NCBI RefSeq assembly: GCF_003932755.1
Contig: NZ_CP024202.1
Coordinates: 2,728,001-2,792,000 of the forward strand
DNA from: Methylomicrobium sp. wino1
Lineage (GTDB): Bacteria > Pseudomonadota > Gammaproteobacteria > Methylococcales > Methylomonadaceae
Direction of reading: 5' to 3'
Length of the DNA stretch: 64,000 bases
The translations under genes and the position numbers were made by a program. The notes beneath the pieces were generated by a model that was given only the letters and a program-made list of their open reading frames with translations, made no database searches and was not told where the DNA came from. Positions 61,782 through 64,000 of this stretch are shown one piece after another; the first letter of the stretch is position 1; the number at the start of each line of letters is the position of its first letter.

Positions 61782-62801
61782 ATGCTCAAATTACTGGACT
61801 CAGACAACTATAACAAATGGGACGCCTTCGTAGAGCAGCAACCGGACGCCACTTTTTTTCATCTGTCCGGTTGGAAAGACGTCATAGAACGCGCCTTCGG
61901 CCATAAAACTTATTTCTATTACATCGAAAAAAACGGGAATGTCACCGGCATATTACCGTTGGCCCAAATCAAAAGTCCGCTGTTCGGGCATGCCTTGTGT
62001 TCGTTATCGTTTTGTGTTTACGGCGGTATAGTCGCCGAAGATGAGGACAGTCATGCTTTGCTCGATCAAGAAGCCTGCCGTTTGGCCGAACAATTACATG
62101 TCGATTATCTGGAAATGCGCAACCGTGTTCAGCAGAGCACGGATCGACCTTATAAAGAACTCTATGTTACTTTTCGGAAGACGCTCGATCCGGATCCTGA
62201 AAAGAACATGCTGGCGATCCCACGTAAACAACGAGCGATGATCCGAAAAGGCATCAATGCCGGTTTGGTGAGTGTGATCGATCAAAATGTCGAACGTTTT
62301 TATCAGGCGTATTCGGAAAGCGTTAGAAATCTCGGTACGCCGGTTTTTGCCAAAAAATACTTTCAAATTTTGCTGGATATATTTAAAGACCGATGCGAGA
62401 TATTAACGGTCGAAAAGGACGGTCAGTTGATCGCAAGCGTTATGAGTTTTTATTTCAAGGACGAAATACTGCCTTATTACGGAGGCGGTAACGATCAAGC
62501 CAGATCGGTGCAAGGTAACGACTTCATGTATTGGGAAGTGATGCGCCGGGCCGTCGACAAAGGCGTTAAGACATTTGATTACGGGCGAAGTAAAATCGGC
62601 ACCGGTTCATACCGCTTTAAAAAACATTGGGGCTTCGAACCCGAGCCGTTATTTTACGAGTTTCATTTAGTCAAGGCCGATCGCTCGCCCGATATCAATC
62701 CGTTGAATCCGAAATATCGATTGTTTATCGAGGCCTGGAAACGGTTACCGTTGCCGGTTAGTCAGATCGTCGGACCTTGGTTATCGAAAGATTTGGGGTA
62801 A
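61782..62801 (+). CDS. FemAB family XrtA/PEP-CTERM system protein
   Basis: 339 residues with the double GNAT fold of FemAB-like acyl/aminoacyl transferases: FHLSGWKDVIERAFGHKTYFYYIEKNGNVTGILPL, VSVIDQNVERFYQAYSESVRNLGTPVF, FDYGRSKIGTGSYRFKKHWGFEPEPLFYEF. In exosortase loci a protein of this type accompanies the deacetylase and glycosyltransferase genes. It probably transfers an acyl or aminoacyl group to the polysaccharide; the substrate is not known. Confidence 0.9.
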   Translation: MLKLLDSDNYNKWDAFVEQQPDATFFHLSGWKDVIERAFGHKTYFYYIEKNGNVTGILPLAQIKSPLFGHALCSLSFCVYGGIVAEDEDSHALLDQEACRLAEQLHVDYLEMRNRVQQSTDRPYKELYVTFRKTLDPDPEKNMLAIPRKQRAMIRKGINAGLVSVIDQNVERFYQAYSESVRNLGTPVFAKKYFQILLDIFKDRCEILTVEKDGQLIASVMSFYFKDEILPYYGGGNDQARSVQGNDFMYWEVMRRAVDKGVKTFDYGRSKIGTGSYRFKKHWGFEPEPLFYEFHLVKADRSPDINPLNPKYRLFIEAWKRLPLPVSQIVGPWLSKDLG

Positions 62802-62807
62802 TGCTTG

Positions 62808-63998
62808 ATGGAAAACTTATTGTTTCTGGTTCATCGTATTCCCTATCCGCCGAATAAAGGCGATAAAATCCGCTCGTTTCATTTTCTTAAGGCGCTATCG
62901 CAACACTACACGATTTATTTGGGTACTTTCATCGATGACCCCAACGACTGGCAGTATGTCGACACGGTCAAAGGCTATTGCCGAGAGACCTGCATTCAAT
63001 CGTTAAATCCTGTTCAAGCCAAAATCAAAAGCCTGACAGGGCTATTAACCGGCGAAGCGCTAAGTCTGCCTTATTATAAAAACCATGAGCTACGCAAGTG
63101 GGTCAATGGTGTCATCGAGCGTCATCGGATCCGCAAAGTGCTGATTTTTTCGTCGGTCATGGGGCAATATGTCCTTAATCGAGAAGATTTGACGTTGATT
63201 GCAGATTATGTCGACGTCGATTCGGATAAATGGCGGCAATACGCCGAGAAAAAGACTTGGCCGGAAAGCTGGATCTATCGGCGCGAGTCCGAACGCTTGC
63301 TCGAATTTGAGAAGCAATTGATATCCCAAACCAAAGCCGGTTTTTTTGTTTCTGAACAAGAAGCCAATTTATTTAAAACCTTGGTTCCGGAATTCGAGGC
63401 GCGCATCGGTTCGGTCAATAACGGCGTCGATACCGATTATTTTTCGCCGGATCATGCATTCGACTCGCCGTATCGCCCTGAAAGCCAAGTATTGGCTTTT
63501 ACCGGCGCAATGGATTATTGGGCCAATGTCGATGCGGTTAAATGGTTTGCCGAAAAGGTATTTCCGGCCATTCGGAAAAAACACCCCGATACCGAATTTT
63601 ATATCGTCGGTTCCAAGCCGACTAAGGACGTGTTGTTGCTCGCCCAAATAGACGGTGTGGTCGTAACCGGAAGTGTGGACGATGTCCGCCCCTTTATCGC
63701 GCATTCCGATTTGGTCGTGACGCCTTTGCGTATTGCTCGAGGCATTCAAAACAAAGTGTTGGAAGCAATGGCAATGGCTAAGCCCGTTGTGGCGACATCG
63801 ATGGCGATTGAAGGCATTCCGGTCGACGACAGTTTGAATGTCGTGATTACCGACGACGAAGGTCCATTCGTCGATCGAGTGTGTGAGGTGCTTGCCCAGG
63901 ATAAAAGAGGCAATCGCTCCGAAAATAATAGGCGTTTCGTTCTGGATAATTTCAGTTGGCAGACATCAGCCGACCGATTGAGCGAATTGATCGGTTGA
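62808..63998 (+). CDS. TIGR03087-type XrtA system glycosyltransferase
   Basis: 396 residues, GT-B fold, glycosyltransferase group 1. The N-terminal LVHRIPYPPNKGDKIRSFHFLKAL is the acceptor-side signature, and the C-terminal domain has FTGAMDYWANVDAVKWFAEKVFPAI, FYIVGSKPTKDV and VVTPLRIARGIQNKVLEAMAMAKPVVAT with the donor-binding Glu. The ATG at 62808 is preferred over the TTG at 62805. It begins 6 bp after the FemAB stop. In known loci xrtA follows; here the window ends just after the stop. Confidence 0.93.
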   Translation: MENLLFLVHRIPYPPNKGDKIRSFHFLKALSQHYTIYLGTFIDDPNDWQYVDTVKGYCRETCIQSLNPVQAKIKSLTGLLTGEALSLPYYKNHELRKWVNGVIERHRIRKVLIFSSVMGQYVLNREDLTLIADYVDVDSDKWRQYAEKKTWPESWIYRRESERLLEFEKQLISQTKAGFFVSEQEANLFKTLVPEFEARIGSVNNGVDTDYFSPDHAFDSPYRPESQVLAFTGAMDYWANVDAVKWFAEKVFPAIRKKHPDTEFYIVGSKPTKDVLLLAQIDGVVVTGSVDDVRPFIAHSDLVVTPLRIARGIQNKVLEAMAMAKPVVATSMAIEGIPVDDSLNVVITDDEGPFVDRVCEVLAQDKRGNRSENNRRFVLDNFSWQTSADRLSELIG

Positions 63999-64000
63999 GA

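Overview
The window looks like a chromosomal segment of a gammaproteobacterium, most probably a methanotroph of the Methylococcales type. The pointers are a gnd-zwf-pgi sugar phosphate cluster, an XrtA/PEP-CTERM exopolysaccharide locus with PrsK/PrsR/PrsT, a bufferin-type copper peptide operon, and many small palindromic repeats. No methane or methanol oxidation gene lies in the window, so the host call is an inference.

Layout. 1-4111: oxidative pentose phosphate/Entner-Doudoroff entry genes (gnd, cut by the window edge, zwf, pgi). 4121-6448: a large MscS-type channel. 6518-9224: a graveyard of four truncated genes (GH63-like hydrolase, AlsS-type acetolactate synthase, aldehyde dehydrogenase, FMN glutamate synthase-like). 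9311-16953: a probable metal/metalloid stress regulon. A DUF547-ECF sigma-anti-sigma operon, an arsM-glycosyltransferase-arsS operon and a bufferin operon (bufA-bufB-bufC-doxX) are each preceded by the same promoter-like motif, TGTAAGG-N15-CGAC. A fourth copy points into the dead glutamate synthase gene. 17597-25697: a type I restriction-modification system whose genes are spread by palindromic repeats, a GIY-YIG gene and an orphan higA. 26238-27545: a di-haem cytochrome c peroxidase.

28181-35460 is a 7.2-kb, extremely AT-rich integrative element in the 3' end of tRNA-Leu(CAG), bounded by 63-bp direct repeats. It carries a tyrosine integrase, a tightly coupled operon of seven small genes that I cannot name, two further genes, two GC-rich islands that fold as candidate structured RNAs (one with a pseudoknot topology), and a 2.1-kb gene-free tail full of iteron-like repeats. 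This is the best candidate here for an undescribed system.

35700-48396: housekeeping genes (rnr, rlmB, parC, folD) mixed with a TssJ-like lipoprotein plus caspase-domain pair, a Sel1-SLT lytic transglycosylase and a thioesterase. 48499-64000: the XrtA/PEP-CTERM exopolysaccharide locus, with the divergent regulators prsK/prsR and then prsT, a Wza-like exporter with an unusual Gly/Met-rich insert, chain length regulator, tyrosine autokinase, outer membrane barrel, deacetylase, FemAB protein and glycosyltransferase. The window ends before any xrtA.

Several repeat families run through the window: a 190-300-bp palindromic element, a 65-bp MITE-like palindrome nested in three copies of it at one and the same site with a TGAA duplication, TTCGACAG-type palindromes around the restriction genes, and a CGTTCCCA-type repeat.
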